Of a stretch of DNA of 64,000 nt, positions 30,310 through 39,204 are shown one piece after another. Position numbers and translations under genes: made by a program. Source of the DNA: DATAOG01 sp963798075 (GTDB lineage Bacteria; Pseudomonadota; Alphaproteobacteria; Geminicoccales; Geminicoccaceae); contig CAWCRU010000033.1 of NCBI GenBank assembly GCA_963798075.1, positions 124,001 through 188,000 on the forward strand. The letters run 5' to 3'. The notes under the pieces are model-generated. The model searched no databases, was not told where the DNA came from, and was given only the letters and a program-made list of their open reading frames with translations. How positions within the stretch are numbered: the stretch's first letter is position 1; each line of letters starts with the position of its first letter.

Positions 30310-30602
30310 GGAGCGGGATACGCGAGCGTTCGATCGTCTCCCGGACGAACGGATTCTTCACAGCTGACGCCATGACCAGATCGATCCGTCGCTGGAGCAG
30401 TGCCTCGAGGTCCGCGAGCAAGCCGAAGTACGCATCGGCGTAAGCGTCCGCCGGCAGATCCTCGAATTCCACGAGCAGATCGAAGTCAGTGGCGCCGTGC
30501 GGCTGTCGCGCCGCCGAGGCCAAAGACGTCGAGCCGCGCGACGCGATGGCGGCGGCAGATACCAGCCACGTCTTGCAGATGGTCAGCGAGCATCTGATCC
30601 AT
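30232..30602 (-). CDS. Minimal nucleotidyltransferase (MNT/MntA-like), frames broken
   Basis: MDQMLADHLQDVAGICRRHRVARLDVFG then, one base on, SAARQPHGATDFDLLVEFEDLPADAYADAYFGLLADLEALLQRRIDLVM. This is the GS-x-DxD pattern and the LV catalytic neighbourhood of MntA-type antitoxin nucleotidyltransferases. One extra base near 30524, and probably one near 30291, must be removed; then the frame ends at TGA 30232 for about 122 residues, a normal MNT length. Paired with the unknown protein downstream, not with an obvious HEPN gene. Confidence 0.65.
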
Positions 30603-30861
30603 GATGTGGGATCATAACGGCATGACCTCCGCTGCACCATCGGTCTGTACTGGGCTTCGGCCCAGCGGCCAGGCCTGCGGCCTGCGCGCAGCGAAGATGG
30701 TGCTCGTCGAGAAGTTGGCTGCGATCCGCGCCAACTGCGCTGGCTGCTCGATCTGGACCATGTGTCGCCTCGACCGGCCGACCGCGCATGGCAAGCCCCT
30801 GGCGCTTGAGGTGCAGGATGCGGCATAACCAGCGGCGCTCGAGACATCCAAGGAAGGGCGG
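30603..30861. other. Intergenic stretch without a supported gene
   Basis: Between the MNT gene (divergent) and the PhnD-like gene. A 75-codon plus-strand frame (30601-30828) and long minus-strand frames cross it, but none has a recognisable domain or a clear ribosome binding site. It should contain the two divergent promoters; I see no convincing elements. Confidence 0.5.
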
Positions 30862-31683
30862 GTGAAACCCTCTCCGATGAGTATTGTCGGTCTGCCGATG
30901 TACGATCTGCCGGAGCTGCGGGGCGCGCATGCGGCGCTCTGGGCCGGGATCGCGTGCCATCTGCGACGGGCCGGCGCGGCGGACGTTCCCGCCAGCCCGA
31001 CCTGGGACCGGCCGGCGGGCGAACTGTGGTCCAATCCGGAGCTGCTGCTCAGCCAGTGCTGCGGCGCCGATCTCACGGGCGCCTGTGCCGGCGCGCTCCG
31101 CGTCGTCGCCACGCCTCGCTACCGGGCGCCCGGCTGCGCGGGCGGCGACTATGCGAGCCTGGCGGTGGTCGCCGAGGCCTCGGCGATCCGGGAGCTCGAG
31201 GATCTGCGCGGCCGGGTCGCGGCGATCAACTATCCGGAGTCGCACTCCGGCGCGAACGCGTTGCGCGCGCTGATCGCGCCGTTCAGCCGTGACGGGCGCT
31301 TCTTCTCGGCGGTCACGGTGAGCGGCGCCCATGTCGCGAGCCTGGCTCTGGTCGCGAGCGGTGCTGCCGATGTCGCGGCGATCGATTGTGTGACCCATGC
31401 CCTGCTCGCCCGCCACCGGCCGGCGGCGCTCGCCGGCACGCGCGTGCTCTGCCGGACGGCGCCGGCCCCTGCCCCGCCTTACGTCACCCGCGCCGATGCC
31501 GGCGACGATCTGGTCGCCCGCCTGCGCGCGGCCCTTGACGCCGCGCTCGCCGACCCGGCACTCAGAGCCGCGCGCACAGAGCTGCTGCTCGACGGCATCG
31601 AGCTCCTGCCGGAGGCGGCGTACCGGCGGATCACGGCCTTTGCCCGGCTCGCGCGCCGCCACGGCTACCCGGCGCTGCGCTGA
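30862..31683 (+). CDS. PhnD-like phosphate/phosphonate substrate-binding protein
   Basis: A 273-residue PF12974-type binding domain. Typical positions are LPMYDLPELRGAHAALWAGIACHLR at the start, WSNPELLLSQCCGADL, APGCAGGDYASLAVVAEAS, LRGRVAAINYPESHSGANALRALIAPF, and GAADVAAIDCVTHALLARH. There is no obvious signal peptide, so it may be cytoplasmic or start elsewhere. GTG 30862 follows AAGGAAGG and is preferred over ATG 30877. No transporter genes are adjacent. Confidence 0.8.
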   Translation: MKPSPMSIVGLPMYDLPELRGAHAALWAGIACHLRRAGAADVPASPTWDRPAGELWSNPELLLSQCCGADLTGACAGALRVVATPRYRAPGCAGGDYASLAVVAEASAIRELEDLRGRVAAINYPESHSGANALRALIAPFSRDGRFFSAVTVSGAHVASLALVASGAADVAAIDCVTHALLARHRPAALAGTRVLCRTAPAPAPPYVTRADAGDDLVARLRAALDAALADPALRAARTELLLDGIELLPEAAYRRITAFARLARRHGYPALR

Positions 31684-31827
31684 GCGCGGCAGCGGCGGCG
31701 CGATGGGCGGGATGGAGCGGCGGCGGAACATGCGCTAGGATCAGGCCGTTGCTGAGGGTGGCGGGCCCGGCGCCGGATCCGGCCGGAGCTGCGCCGCCGA
31801 TCAACCAAAAGACCGGGAGGACCGATC

Positions 31828-32163
31828 ATGGCCGACGTCACTTCGCATGCAGCCCGCCGCCGTTTCCTCAAGCTCGCGGGGGCCGGGATCGCGGCCGCGC
31901 CGCTGGGCGGCATGCTGATGATGCGTCGGGCGCAGGCCCAGGAGAAGCTGAACCCCGACGACGAGCTCGCCCAGCAGCTCGGCTACACCGAGGACGCCAG
32001 CACGGTCGATGCCAGCCAGTGGCCCGACTACGCGGAAGGGCACGTGTGCAGCAACTGCGCCCTCTTCCATGGCGAGGACGGCAAGGACACGGGCCCCTGC
32101 GACATCTTCGGCGGCAAGCTCGTCAGCGCCAAGGGCTGGTGCCAGTCCTGGACCGAGCGCTGA
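31828..32163 (+). CDS. High-potential iron-sulfur protein
   Basis: A 111-residue HiPIP. A twin-arginine signal (RRRFLKLAGAGIAAAPLGGML) exports the folded protein. The four cluster ligands C74, C77, C91 and C105 have the family spacing (CxxC, GPCDIFGGKLVSAKGWC). It is a soluble periplasmic one-electron carrier, usually between the bc1 complex and a reaction centre or terminal oxidase. ATG 31828 follows GGGAGGA. Confidence 0.94.
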   Translation: MADVTSHAARRRFLKLAGAGIAAAPLGGMLMMRRAQAQEKLNPDDELAQQLGYTEDASTVDASQWPDYAEGHVCSNCALFHGEDGKDTGPCDIFGGKLVSAKGWCQSWTER

Positions 32164-32184
32164 GCCCGATCCGCGGCGGCGGCC

Positions 32185-33363
32185 TCAGCCGGTCGGCGGG
32201 GCGACCGCAAGATTGCCGTCGGCGATCAGCTGATCGACCGCAAGGCCGCTGACGCCGGCCAGCGTGACCAGCGGGACGGCATCGTTGGCGTGCCCATCGG
32301 GGCTCACCGCCACGCCGGTGTCGTTGCCTTGGGCGCTCAGGCGCACGAAGGCGTCGGGATCGGAGCTCGCGGGATCGAAGCCTCTGAGCAGATCGGAGAC
32401 GTCGAGCACGTCGCCGGGGGCGCCGGTCTGGACGTCCCGGGTATGGAAGTCCTGGATCACGTCGGTGCCGTCGGCGATGCTCTGGTAGATGAAACGGTCG
32501 GGGCCGGCACCGCCCTCCAGCAGGTCCGCTCCCGGGCCGCCGATCAGCTGGTCGTCGCCGGCACCGCCGTGCAGGTGGTCGGCGCCGGCGCCGCCCGCGA
32601 GGATGTCGTTGCCGGCCTGACCGCGGATCTCGTCCGGGCCGGCGCCGCCCTGCAGGTCGTCGTCGCCGGCGCCGCCATAGATCTGGTCCGCCCCGGCCTG
32701 ACCGCGCACCTGGTCGGCGCCAGCACCGCCGGACAGCCGATCGTTGCCGGCATCGCCAAAGATCAGGTCGTCCCCGCTGCCGCCGCCGATCACGTCGCTG
32801 CCATCGAAGCCCCGGATCCGGTCGTTGCCGCCGCCGCCCTGCAGCGTGTCGTCCCCCGACCAGCCGGACAGGACGTCCGCCCGCGCGCCGCCGAACAGCG
32901 TCGTGTCGAACGCGATCTCCTCGGACAGCCCGGGCGCGTTGCCCGAATTGACGTGGTGCGGCAGGACCTGGTCGATATCGATGCCGACCGCGTGCAGAAC
33001 CGTCGTCGCCACCGCGTTGCTGTTGTCCGAGAACGGCTGGTAGTCGCGGTCGGCGTGGTCGATGTTGTGCGCCTGCTGGAGCATCACGGCCCAGACGTCG
33101 GCGGCATCGCGGGCGCCAAGCGCGATCTCGACGCTGCCGCGGTCGGCGGGCGTATCGTGGCCGCGGGCCGAGTCGGAGTTGGCGAGCAGGCCGCCGGCAT
33201 CGACCACGATGTCGCCGAAGTCGAACGGATTGTTGTGCTGCGGCCCGCCGGTGATCACCGTCTCGGTGCCGTCATCGTCCTGGAACACCAGGTAGACGTG
33301 GCGGAACCTGGAATCGACGCCGACGATGTCCACCGGTCGGGATTCGGTCGTGATCCGGTCCAT
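32185..33363 (-). CDS. RTX calcium-binding repeat protein
   Basis: A 392-residue protein. The N-terminal domain (to about residue 155) is unrecognised. Residues 160-290 carry about a dozen GGxGxDxLx nonapeptides (GGGGNDRIRG, GGSGDDLIFG, GGAGADQVRG, GGAGDDDLQGG and so on), which fold into a Ca2+ beta-roll. The C-terminal domain (DRFIYQSIADGTDVIQDFHTRD, LDVSDLLRGF) is the type I secretion-type end. Expected to be exported by a type I system, although no ABC/MFP genes are in the window. Confidence 0.88.
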   Translation of the reverse strand: MDRITTESRPVDIVGVDSRFRHVYLVFQDDDGTETVITGGPQHNNPFDFGDIVVDAGGLLANSDSARGHDTPADRGSVEIALGARDAADVWAVMLQQAHNIDHADRDYQPFSDNSNAVATTVLHAVGIDIDQVLPHHVNSGNAPGLSEEIAFDTTLFGGARADVLSGWSGDDTLQGGGGNDRIRGFDGSDVIGGGSGDDLIFGDAGNDRLSGGAGADQVRGQAGADQIYGGAGDDDLQGGAGPDEIRGQAGNDILAGGAGADHLHGGAGDDQLIGGPGADLLEGGAGPDRFIYQSIADGTDVIQDFHTRDVQTGAPGDVLDVSDLLRGFDPASSDPDAFVRLSAQGNDTGVAVSPDGHANDAVPLVTLAGVSGLAVDQLIADGNLAVAPPTG

Positions 33364-33523
33364 CCTTGGCTCCTCCCTGCGTGCCTTTCCGGTTGGTCTC
33401 GATGGCCGCGGCCCATTCTCGCGAAGGCGCAGGTAGAATATTGTCCAAATACGCGGCTGTGAATGGCAGGTCAGTTCCCTATGCTACCACAGATTGGACT
33501 TGACCGGGAGACCAAAATGCAAG

Positions 33524-34291
33524 TCACGGCGCGTCCGGACCTTCGGCATCGCCCGACGAGGCAAGTCCGAGCCAGTCGAGGGCCTCGGCGACCGTGGCGA
33601 CCACCGGCCCGGGCGGCGGCGGCGGCCGGCGCACCATGACCACCGGCAGGCCGAGCGCGCGCGCCGCGGCAAGCTTGGCGTAGGTCGCCTCGCCGCCGCT
33701 CGCCTTGGTGACCAGGACCTCGATCGCGTGGCCGCGCAGCAGCGCGAGCTCGGCCTCGAGCGTGAACGGCCCGCGCGCCTGCAGCCAGAGAGCCTGCGGC
33801 AGCGACGGCAGGGCCGGCGGCTCGATCGTCCGGATCAGCAGCCAGACGCCCCCGAGGCCGAGGAAGGCCTCGAGCCCCCGTTGGCCCACCGTGACGAACG
33901 CCCGGCGTCCGAGGGCCGGCAGCTGCGCCGCGGCCGCGGCCAGATCCGCGACCTCGAGCCAGCGATCGCCCGCCTGCGCCTGCCAGGGCGGCCGCAGCAG
34001 GCGCAGCCGGGGCACCCCGGCCGCCCGGCAGGCGGCGGCCGCATGGCGACCGATCCGGGCGGCGAACGGGTGGCTGGCATCGATCACCCGATCGATCGCC
34101 CGCAGCTTCAGGAAGCGCTCGAGGCCGGCGGCGCCGCCGAAGCCGCCGACACGGAGCGCGCCCGGCGGCGCCTTCGGCGCCCGGGTCCGGCCGGCGAGCG
34201 AGCTGATCACCTCGAGATCGCCGCGACCGACGCAGGCTGCCGCGAGCGCGCTCGCCTCGCCGGTGCCGGCGAGGATCAGGACCCGGGTCAT
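33524..34291 (-). CDS. cobK: Precorrin-6A reductase (CobK/CbiJ)
   Basis: NAD(P)H-dependent reduction of precorrin-6A in corrin ring synthesis. 255 residues: VLILAGTGEASALAAAC (Rossmann start), VISSLAGRTRAPKAPPGALRVGGFGGAAGLERFL, IDRVIDASHPFA and LVTKASGGEATYAKLAAARALGLPVVMVRRP. ATG 34291. It follows cbiD by 37 bp on the same strand, so they form an operon divergent from cobB. Confidence 0.92.
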   Translation of the reverse strand: MTRVLILAGTGEASALAAACVGRGDLEVISSLAGRTRAPKAPPGALRVGGFGGAAGLERFLKLRAIDRVIDASHPFAARIGRHAAAACRAAGVPRLRLLRPPWQAQAGDRWLEVADLAAAAAQLPALGRRAFVTVGQRGLEAFLGLGGVWLLIRTIEPPALPSLPQALWLQARGPFTLEAELALLRGHAIEVLVTKASGGEATYAKLAAARALGLPVVMVRRPPPPPGPVVATVAEALDWLGLASSGDAEGPDAP

Positions 34292-34328
34292 CCCATGCCC
34301 CGGCCCCACCGGCGCCAGGGGCGGCCCG

Positions 34329-35417
34329 TCACCAGCCGCGGGCGCGGCCGATCAGCCCGCCGTCGCGATCGAAGATCATCACCTCGAGCGCGCTGCCGCC
34401 GGCGAGCGCGGCCAGCGCCACCCGGCGCGCCCGCAGCGCCACGTCGTCGGCGAGCGGCAGGCCGACGCCCTGGGCGAGCTCGAGCACCCGATGCGCCGAG
34501 CCGGCATCCTTGGCGTGGGCCACGAGCTCGCCCGCGGCGCCGCGCTCGGCGAGCAGGTCGGCCAGCGCCGGCAGGTCGACCGTCGAGCGGCTCGAGTGCA
34601 GGTCCAGATGGCCGGCCGCGAGCTTGGCGAGCTTGGCGAAGCCGCCGGCCAGCGTGACCCGGGCGATCGGATGCCGGCGCAGGTATTTGAGCATGCCGCC
34701 GACGAAATCGCCCATGTCGATCAGCGCGAACTCGGGCAGGCGGTAGAGCGCCTGGACCGCGCGCTCCGAGGTCGAGCCGGTGGCGGCGGCGACATGGGTC
34801 AGGCCGGCCGCGCGCGCCACGTCGATGCCGCGGTGGATCGCATGCACCCAGGAGGCGCAGGAATAGGGGATCACGACCCCTGTCGTGCCGAGGATCGAGA
34901 GGCCGCCCACGATCCCGAGGCGGCCGTTGGCGGTCCGCCGCGCCAGGATCTCGCCGCCCGGGATCGCGATCGTCACCTCGAGATCGCCGGCGTCGCCCTG
35001 ATCGCGCGCGATCGCCTCGACGAGCGAGCGGATCAGCCGGCGCGGCGCCGGATTGATCGCGGGCTCGCCGACCGGCACCGGCAGGCCCGGCCGGGTCACC
35101 ACGCCGACGCCTTCGCCCGCGATGAACACGACGCCGCTGCCCGGCTCGCCGCGGCTGACGCTCACCCGGATCAGGGCGCCGTGGGTGACGTCGGGGTCGT
35201 CCCCGGCGTCCTTGACGACGCCCGCGATGGCCTCGCCGCCGGCGAGCGCGCGCTCGGCGAGATCGAACCGGGGCTGCTCGCCGCCCGGCAGGCGAATCGA
35301 CACCGGGTCCGGGAAGCGGCCGGTCAGCAGCGCCAGATAAGCGGCCTTGGTCGCCGCCGCGGCGCAGGCTCCGGTGGTCCAGCCCCGGCGCAGCTCGACG
35401 TTCGGTTTGCGTCCCAT
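34329..35417 (-). CDS. cbiD: Cobalt-precorrin-5B (C1)-methyltransferase CbiD
   Basis: A 362-residue corrin C1-methylase. The N-terminal signature LRRGWTTGACAAAATKAAYLALLTG is diagnostic. Also visible are KDAGDDPDVTHGALI, GVGVVTRPGLPVPVGEPAINPAPR, LGIVGGLSILGTTGVV, and GFAKLAKLAAGHLDLHSSRS. CbiD plus CobK/CbiJ indicates the corrin-ring branch of B12 synthesis. ATG 35417 (MGRKPNVEL). Other ring-building genes must be outside the window. Confidence 0.93.
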   Translation of the reverse strand: MGRKPNVELRRGWTTGACAAAATKAAYLALLTGRFPDPVSIRLPGGEQPRFDLAERALAGGEAIAGVVKDAGDDPDVTHGALIRVSVSRGEPGSGVVFIAGEGVGVVTRPGLPVPVGEPAINPAPRRLIRSLVEAIARDQGDAGDLEVTIAIPGGEILARRTANGRLGIVGGLSILGTTGVVIPYSCASWVHAIHRGIDVARAAGLTHVAAATGSTSERAVQALYRLPEFALIDMGDFVGGMLKYLRRHPIARVTLAGGFAKLAKLAAGHLDLHSSRSTVDLPALADLLAERGAAGELVAHAKDAGSAHRVLELAQGVGLPLADDVALRARRVALAALAGGSALEVMIFDRDGGLIGRARGW

Positions 35418-35576
35418 GTGCCGCCGGCGACCCCTTTGCGCCCGCTTCATCCCCGGCCGGGTTCGGACTACACTCCCGCCGGCCATGACCAGCCCAATCT
35501 TCATCCAGGCGCCAGCCTTGGGCAAGCCTCCGATGCGCCGATCGATGCGCGCGCCTTCCTGCGTGAGCGCGCCCCG

Positions 35577-36944
35577 ATGAGCGCGCCCGGCATCATCATC
35601 GCGGCGCCCGCCTCGGGCAGCGGCAAGACGACGATCACGCTGGCCCTGCTGCGCGCGTTGCGCCGCCGGGGCCAGACGGTCGCCGCGTTCAAGGTCGGCC
35701 CCGACTACGTCGACCCGACCTTCCACGCCCGCGCGTCCGGCCGGCCGTCGGTCAACCTCGACAGCTGGGCGATGCGCATCGAGACGCTGGCCGGCCTCGC
35801 CGACCGGGTCGCGGCCGGCGTCGACCTCGTGCTCGGCGAGGGCGTCATGGGGCTGTTCGACGGCGCCGCCGACGGCCAGGGCTCGACCGCGGATCTCGCC
35901 AGCCTGCTCGATCTGCCGGTGCTCCTGGTGGTCGACGTGCGCGGCATGGGCGCTTCGGCCGCGGCCCTGATCGAGGGCTTCACCCGCCACCGCGACGACG
36001 TCGAGATCGCGGGCCTCCTGCTCAACCGGGTGGCCGGCGCCGAGCACGCGGCGCTGCTGCGGCGCGCCTGCGACGACCGCTTCGCGCAGCCGGTGCTGGC
36101 CTGCCTGCCGAGCGATCCGCGCCTCGAGCTGCCGGCGCGCCACCTGGGCCTGGTCCCGGCGGCCGAAGTGCCCGAGCTCGAGGGCTTCCTCGACAAGGCC
36201 GCCCGGATCGTGGCGGAACATACCGATCTCGACCGGCTGGTCCGGCTCGCGCGGCCGTTCGGGCTCGGCCTCTACGGCCCGCCGGCCCGCCCGCTGCGGC
36301 CGCTCGGCCAGCGGATCGCGGTCGCGAGCGATCTCGCCTTCGCCTTCGCCTACCCCGCGACCATCGAGGGCTGGCGGGTCGCGGGCGCCGAGATCCTGCC
36401 GTTCGCGCCGCTCGCCGACCAGGCGCCGGACGCGGCCGCGGACGCGGTCTATCTGCCCGGCGGCTATCCCGAGCTGCACGCCGGCCGGCTCGCCGCCAAT
36501 CACGAATTTCTGAGCGGCCTTCGCGCCGCCGCGGCGCGCAGCGCCTTCGTCTACGGCGAGTGCGGCGGCTACATGGCGCTCGGCCGCACGCTCACCGACC
36601 GGGCCGGCGAGCGCCACGCGATGGCGGGCCTGCTACCGGTCGCGACCAGTTTCGCCGAACCGCGCCGCCAGCTCGGCTACCGGCGCTTGAAGCTGCTCGA
36701 GGCGAGCCCGCTCGGCCAGGCCGGCACCACGTATCGTGGCCACGAGTTTCACTACGCCAGCCTGATCGAAGCCGGCGATGCGCCGCCCCTGTTCGAGGTC
36801 AGCGACGCCCGCGCGCGGCCGCTCGGCAGGCTCGGTGCCCGCGCGGGCACGGTCGCGGGCTCGTTCCTGCATCTGATCGACCGGGTGACCGAGCCCCGCG
36901 ATGGCGCCAGCGGCCCGCCGCATCTGCGCCTGATCGAGAAGTAG
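35577..36944 (+). CDS. cobB: Cobyrinic acid a,c-diamide synthase CobB/CbiA
   Basis: Glutamine- and ATP-dependent amidation of the a and c carboxylates of the corrin ring. 455 residues: dethiobiotin-synthetase-like domain with P-loop IIAAPASGSGKTT (6-18) and AFKVGPDYVDPTFH, then a C-terminal glutaminase domain with VYLPGGYPELHAGRLAAN and the nucleophile in YGECGGYMALG (about residue 328). The tail GHEFHYASL carries the second His. Hydrogenobyrinic acid is the substrate if the pathway is aerobic. Divergent from cbiD by 159 bp; no cobalamin riboswitch recognised there. Confidence 0.93.
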   Translation: MSAPGIIIAAPASGSGKTTITLALLRALRRRGQTVAAFKVGPDYVDPTFHARASGRPSVNLDSWAMRIETLAGLADRVAAGVDLVLGEGVMGLFDGAADGQGSTADLASLLDLPVLLVVDVRGMGASAAALIEGFTRHRDDVEIAGLLLNRVAGAEHAALLRRACDDRFAQPVLACLPSDPRLELPARHLGLVPAAEVPELEGFLDKAARIVAEHTDLDRLVRLARPFGLGLYGPPARPLRPLGQRIAVASDLAFAFAYPATIEGWRVAGAEILPFAPLADQAPDAAADAVYLPGGYPELHAGRLAANHEFLSGLRAAAARSAFVYGECGGYMALGRTLTDRAGERHAMAGLLPVATSFAEPRRQLGYRRLKLLEASPLGQAGTTYRGHEFHYASLIEAGDAPPLFEVSDARARPLGRLGARAGTVAGSFLHLIDRVTEPRDGASGPPHLRLIEK

Positions 36945-36964
36945 ATCCGGGCGCCCGAGGTCGA

Positions 36965-37213
36965 TCAGCGCGAGGCACCGCGCGCCGGATCCGGCGCCGC
37001 GAGGCCCAGGACCTCGTCCCAGTCCCGCCTGCCCTGCCCAGGGCGCGCCGCCGCCCGCGCCTCCCCGCCTGCGAGGGCCGCAAACAGCGCCTTCAGACCG
37101 TGGCCGATCGCTCGCGCCTGCAGCCTCCGGCCTCGGCGGATGGACGCCTCGAGCTCCTCGATGTCCAGATCCTCGAGGCGGCGCGGTTCCTGATCCAGTT
37201 CGAAGTTCAGCAT
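36965..37213 (-). CDS. Possible small protein, divergent from the LysR gene
   Basis: An 82-residue frame: MLNFELDQEPRRLEDLDIEELEASIRRGRRLQARAIGHGLKALFAALAGG, predicted as two helices, then an Ala/Arg-rich tail. A ribosome binding site (CAAGGATCCCGAG) precedes ATG 37213. The N-terminal half has the look of short helical proteins common in Alphaproteobacteria, but I do not assign a family. Confidence 0.45.
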   Translation of the reverse strand: MLNFELDQEPRRLEDLDIEELEASIRRGRRLQARAIGHGLKALFAALAGGEARAAARPGQGRRDWDEVLGLAAPDPARGASR

Positions 37214-37340
37214 CTCGGGATCCTTGCGTCCGGCGGCCGCATGGCAGCCTTGGAGCGGAGATACGCTTTGGCAAAAGACTCGATAATCCCGGTGTCCGGC
37301 GTAACATCTGTGCGCGCCGCGCACAGCCGGGGGATCGAGG

Positions 37341-38276
37341 ATGGACACGTTCGATGGCATGCGCCTGCTGACCGAGGTGGTCGAGGGCGGCAACTTCTCG
37401 GCGGCGGCGCGCGCGCTCGGCCGGGCGCCGTCCTCGGTCGCCCGCGCGATCGGCGCGCTCGAGGACGAGCTCGGCGTGCGCCTGCTCAATCGCACCACGC
37501 GCAAGCTCAGCCTGACCGAGGCGGGCCGGCTCTATCACGAGCGCAGCAAGCGGATCCTGGCCGAGGTCGACGACGCGCGCCTGTCGGTCAGCCAGCTGGA
37601 AGCCGAGCCGCGCGGCCGGCTGCGCCTCAGCGCGCCGGTGACCTTCGGCCGCCTGCACATCGCCCCAGCCCTGCCCGAGTTCCTCTCGAGCTACCCCGCG
37701 GTCCGGCTCGAGCTCAGCCTGACCGACGCCTTCGTCGACCTGGTCGAGGAGGGGGTCGACCTCGCGATCCGGATCGGCGAGCTGCAGGATTCGAGCCTGA
37801 TCGCCCGCCGCCTGGCGCGCAACCTCCGGGTGATCTGCGGCAGCCCCGGCTATTTCGAGCGCGCCGGCGTGCCGGCGGCGCCCGCCGACCTCCGCCTGCA
37901 CAACTGCCTGGTCTACAAGCGCCAGTCGAACCGCGCCGTCTGGCGCCTGCGCGACCGCGAGCAGACCTTCGAGATCGAGGTCGCGGGCTCGCTCTGGGCG
38001 AACAATGCCGATGCGCTGCACACGGCGGCGCTCGCGGGCCTCGGCCTCGTGATCCTGCCCACCTGGATGGTCGGCCAGGACGTCCGGGCGGGCGCCCTCC
38101 AGGTGGTGTTCGCCGACTACCAGGTGAGCCCGAGCGCGCTCGATGCCAGCATCTACGCGGTCTTCCCCTATGCGCGCCACCTCTCGCCCAAGGTCCGCGC
38201 CCTGGTCGACTTCCTGGTCAAGCGCTTCAGCCCGCGGCCCTATTGGGAGATCAACGGCGAGGCCAACGCCGGCTGA
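37341..38276 (+). CDS. LysR family transcriptional regulator
   Basis: A 311-residue LTTR: N-terminal winged HTH (FDGMRLLTEVVEGGNFSAAARALGRAPSSVARAIGALEDELGVRLLNRTTRKLSLTEAG) then a periplasmic-binding-like effector domain (LRLSAPVTFGRLHIAPALPEFLSSYPAVRLELSLTD, FVDLVEEGVDLAIRIGELQDSSLIARRL). Intact. Target genes are not obvious; the nearest are the small ORF upstream and the DUF2282 gene 47 bp downstream on the same strand. Confidence 0.92.
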   Translation: MDTFDGMRLLTEVVEGGNFSAAARALGRAPSSVARAIGALEDELGVRLLNRTTRKLSLTEAGRLYHERSKRILAEVDDARLSVSQLEAEPRGRLRLSAPVTFGRLHIAPALPEFLSSYPAVRLELSLTDAFVDLVEEGVDLAIRIGELQDSSLIARRLARNLRVICGSPGYFERAGVPAAPADLRLHNCLVYKRQSNRAVWRLRDREQTFEIEVAGSLWANNADALHTAALAGLGLVILPTWMVGQDVRAGALQVVFADYQVSPSALDASIYAVFPYARHLSPKVRALVDFLVKRFSPRPYWEINGEANAG

Positions 38277-38323
38277 AGAAGGCAGCTCAAGAAAGCGATC
38301 GCCGCCGACGACGGCAGGAAGAT

Positions 38324-38626
38324 GTGGCCGCGCTGGTCAAGGTCCTGCGCGGCCTGGGCGCGCTTGCGACGGACCTAGGCGAAGCCCGCCCCGCGACCAT
38401 CAAGGGGATGGAGGTGTGCTACGGCGTTGCCGCGGCCGGTCAGAACAGCTGTGCCAGCGCCACCGGCAGTCATTCCTGCGCCGGACAGTCGACGGTGGCC
38501 TACAGCGGCGAGGAGTTCCGCGTCGTCAAGGAGGGCGTGTGCGAGCACCTCGGCGGCAAGCTCGAGGCCTTCAAGGGCATCGACACCGAAGCCCAGAAGA
38601 TGGCCGGCAAGCCCATGAAGATGTGA
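38324..38626 (+). CDS. DUF2282 protein, possible BufA1-type bufferin precursor
   Basis: The core from about residue 25 is clearly DUF2282: GMEVCYGVAAAGQNSCASATGSHSCAGQSTVAYSGEEFRVVKEGVC, with the four conserved cysteines. The tail is EHLGGKLEAFKGIDTEAQ. These proteins are ribosomally made periplasmic copper-binding precursors whose cysteines are modified by DUF692 enzymes. The usual signal peptide is not visible: upstream sequence reads VAALVKVLRGLGALATDLGEARPATIK. An indel may have damaged the N-terminus. The GTG start (38324) is uncertain. It converges on the DoxX-DUF2063-DUF692 genes instead of heading them. Confidence 0.7.
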   Translation: MAALVKVLRGLGALATDLGEARPATIKGMEVCYGVAAAGQNSCASATGSHSCAGQSTVAYSGEEFRVVKEGVCEHLGGKLEAFKGIDTEAQKMAGKPMKM

Positions 38627-38692
38627 TCCGCTCGTGGTGCCGCGGCCCCGATACCTCGTCTTTGCGGGCATCGAGCCGCGGCGCCGCTCAGG

Positions 38693-39190
38693 TCACCGGG
38701 GCCGGTCCGGCTGGAAGCGCCGCGCCAGCAGCTGGTCGAGCGAGAGCCGTCCCGGCCCCTTGGTGACGATCACCGCGAGCAGAAATATCCAGTAGTAGTG
38801 CTCGGTCTGATAGAACGTGGGATCGTGGGCACCGACCACGAACTGGATCACCAGCGCCATCGCGAGCATCGGCAGGGCGGCGAAGCGGGCGGCGAGGCCG
38901 AGTGCCAGCAGCGTCGAGCAGACCAGCTCGATCGTGGTCGCGAGGTAGGCGGCGAGGTCGGGCGGCAGAAACGGCACCGGGTGGACCTGAGTGAACAGGA
39001 AGATCGCGCCCTCCAGATCCTGGAGCTTGAGGAGGCCTGAGCGGAAGAAGATGTCGGCCATCCAGAGGCGGATCACGAGGAACAGGACCGGCGCCAGCCG
39101 GCCCTCGGCGAAGCGGATCAGAGCTGCGATCAGGGGGGCGCCGCGGATCCAGGTGGATTGCCCGAAGGCGCCGAAGACGGTCGCGGCCAT
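38693..39190 (-). CDS. DoxX family membrane protein, bufferin cluster (BufD-like)
   Basis: A 165-residue DoxX protein with four membrane helices: VIRLWMADIFFRSGLLKL, LAAYLATTIELVCSTLLALGLAARF, LPMLAMALVIQFVVG, and YYWIFLLAVIVTKG. DoxX genes regularly follow DUF692/DUF2063 genes in bufferin operons. Start ATG 39190, 14 bp after the DUF2063 stop, so it is the third gene of the operon. Confidence 0.85.
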   Translation of the reverse strand: MAATVFGAFGQSTWIRGAPLIAALIRFAEGRLAPVLFLVIRLWMADIFFRSGLLKLQDLEGAIFLFTQVHPVPFLPPDLAAYLATTIELVCSTLLALGLAARFAALPMLAMALVIQFVVGAHDPTFYQTEHYYWIFLLAVIVTKGPGRLSLDQLLARRFQPDRPR

Positions 39191-39204
39191 GCTTGTACGT
39201 CCGT

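Noticed and set aside
30601..30828. 75-codon plus-strand ORF
   Set aside because: No ribosome binding site or recognised domain, and it is crossed by equally open minus-strand frames.
35418..35576. C ob riboswitch between cbiD and cobB
   Set aside because: The 159-bp interval shows no conserved B12-box that I can recognise.
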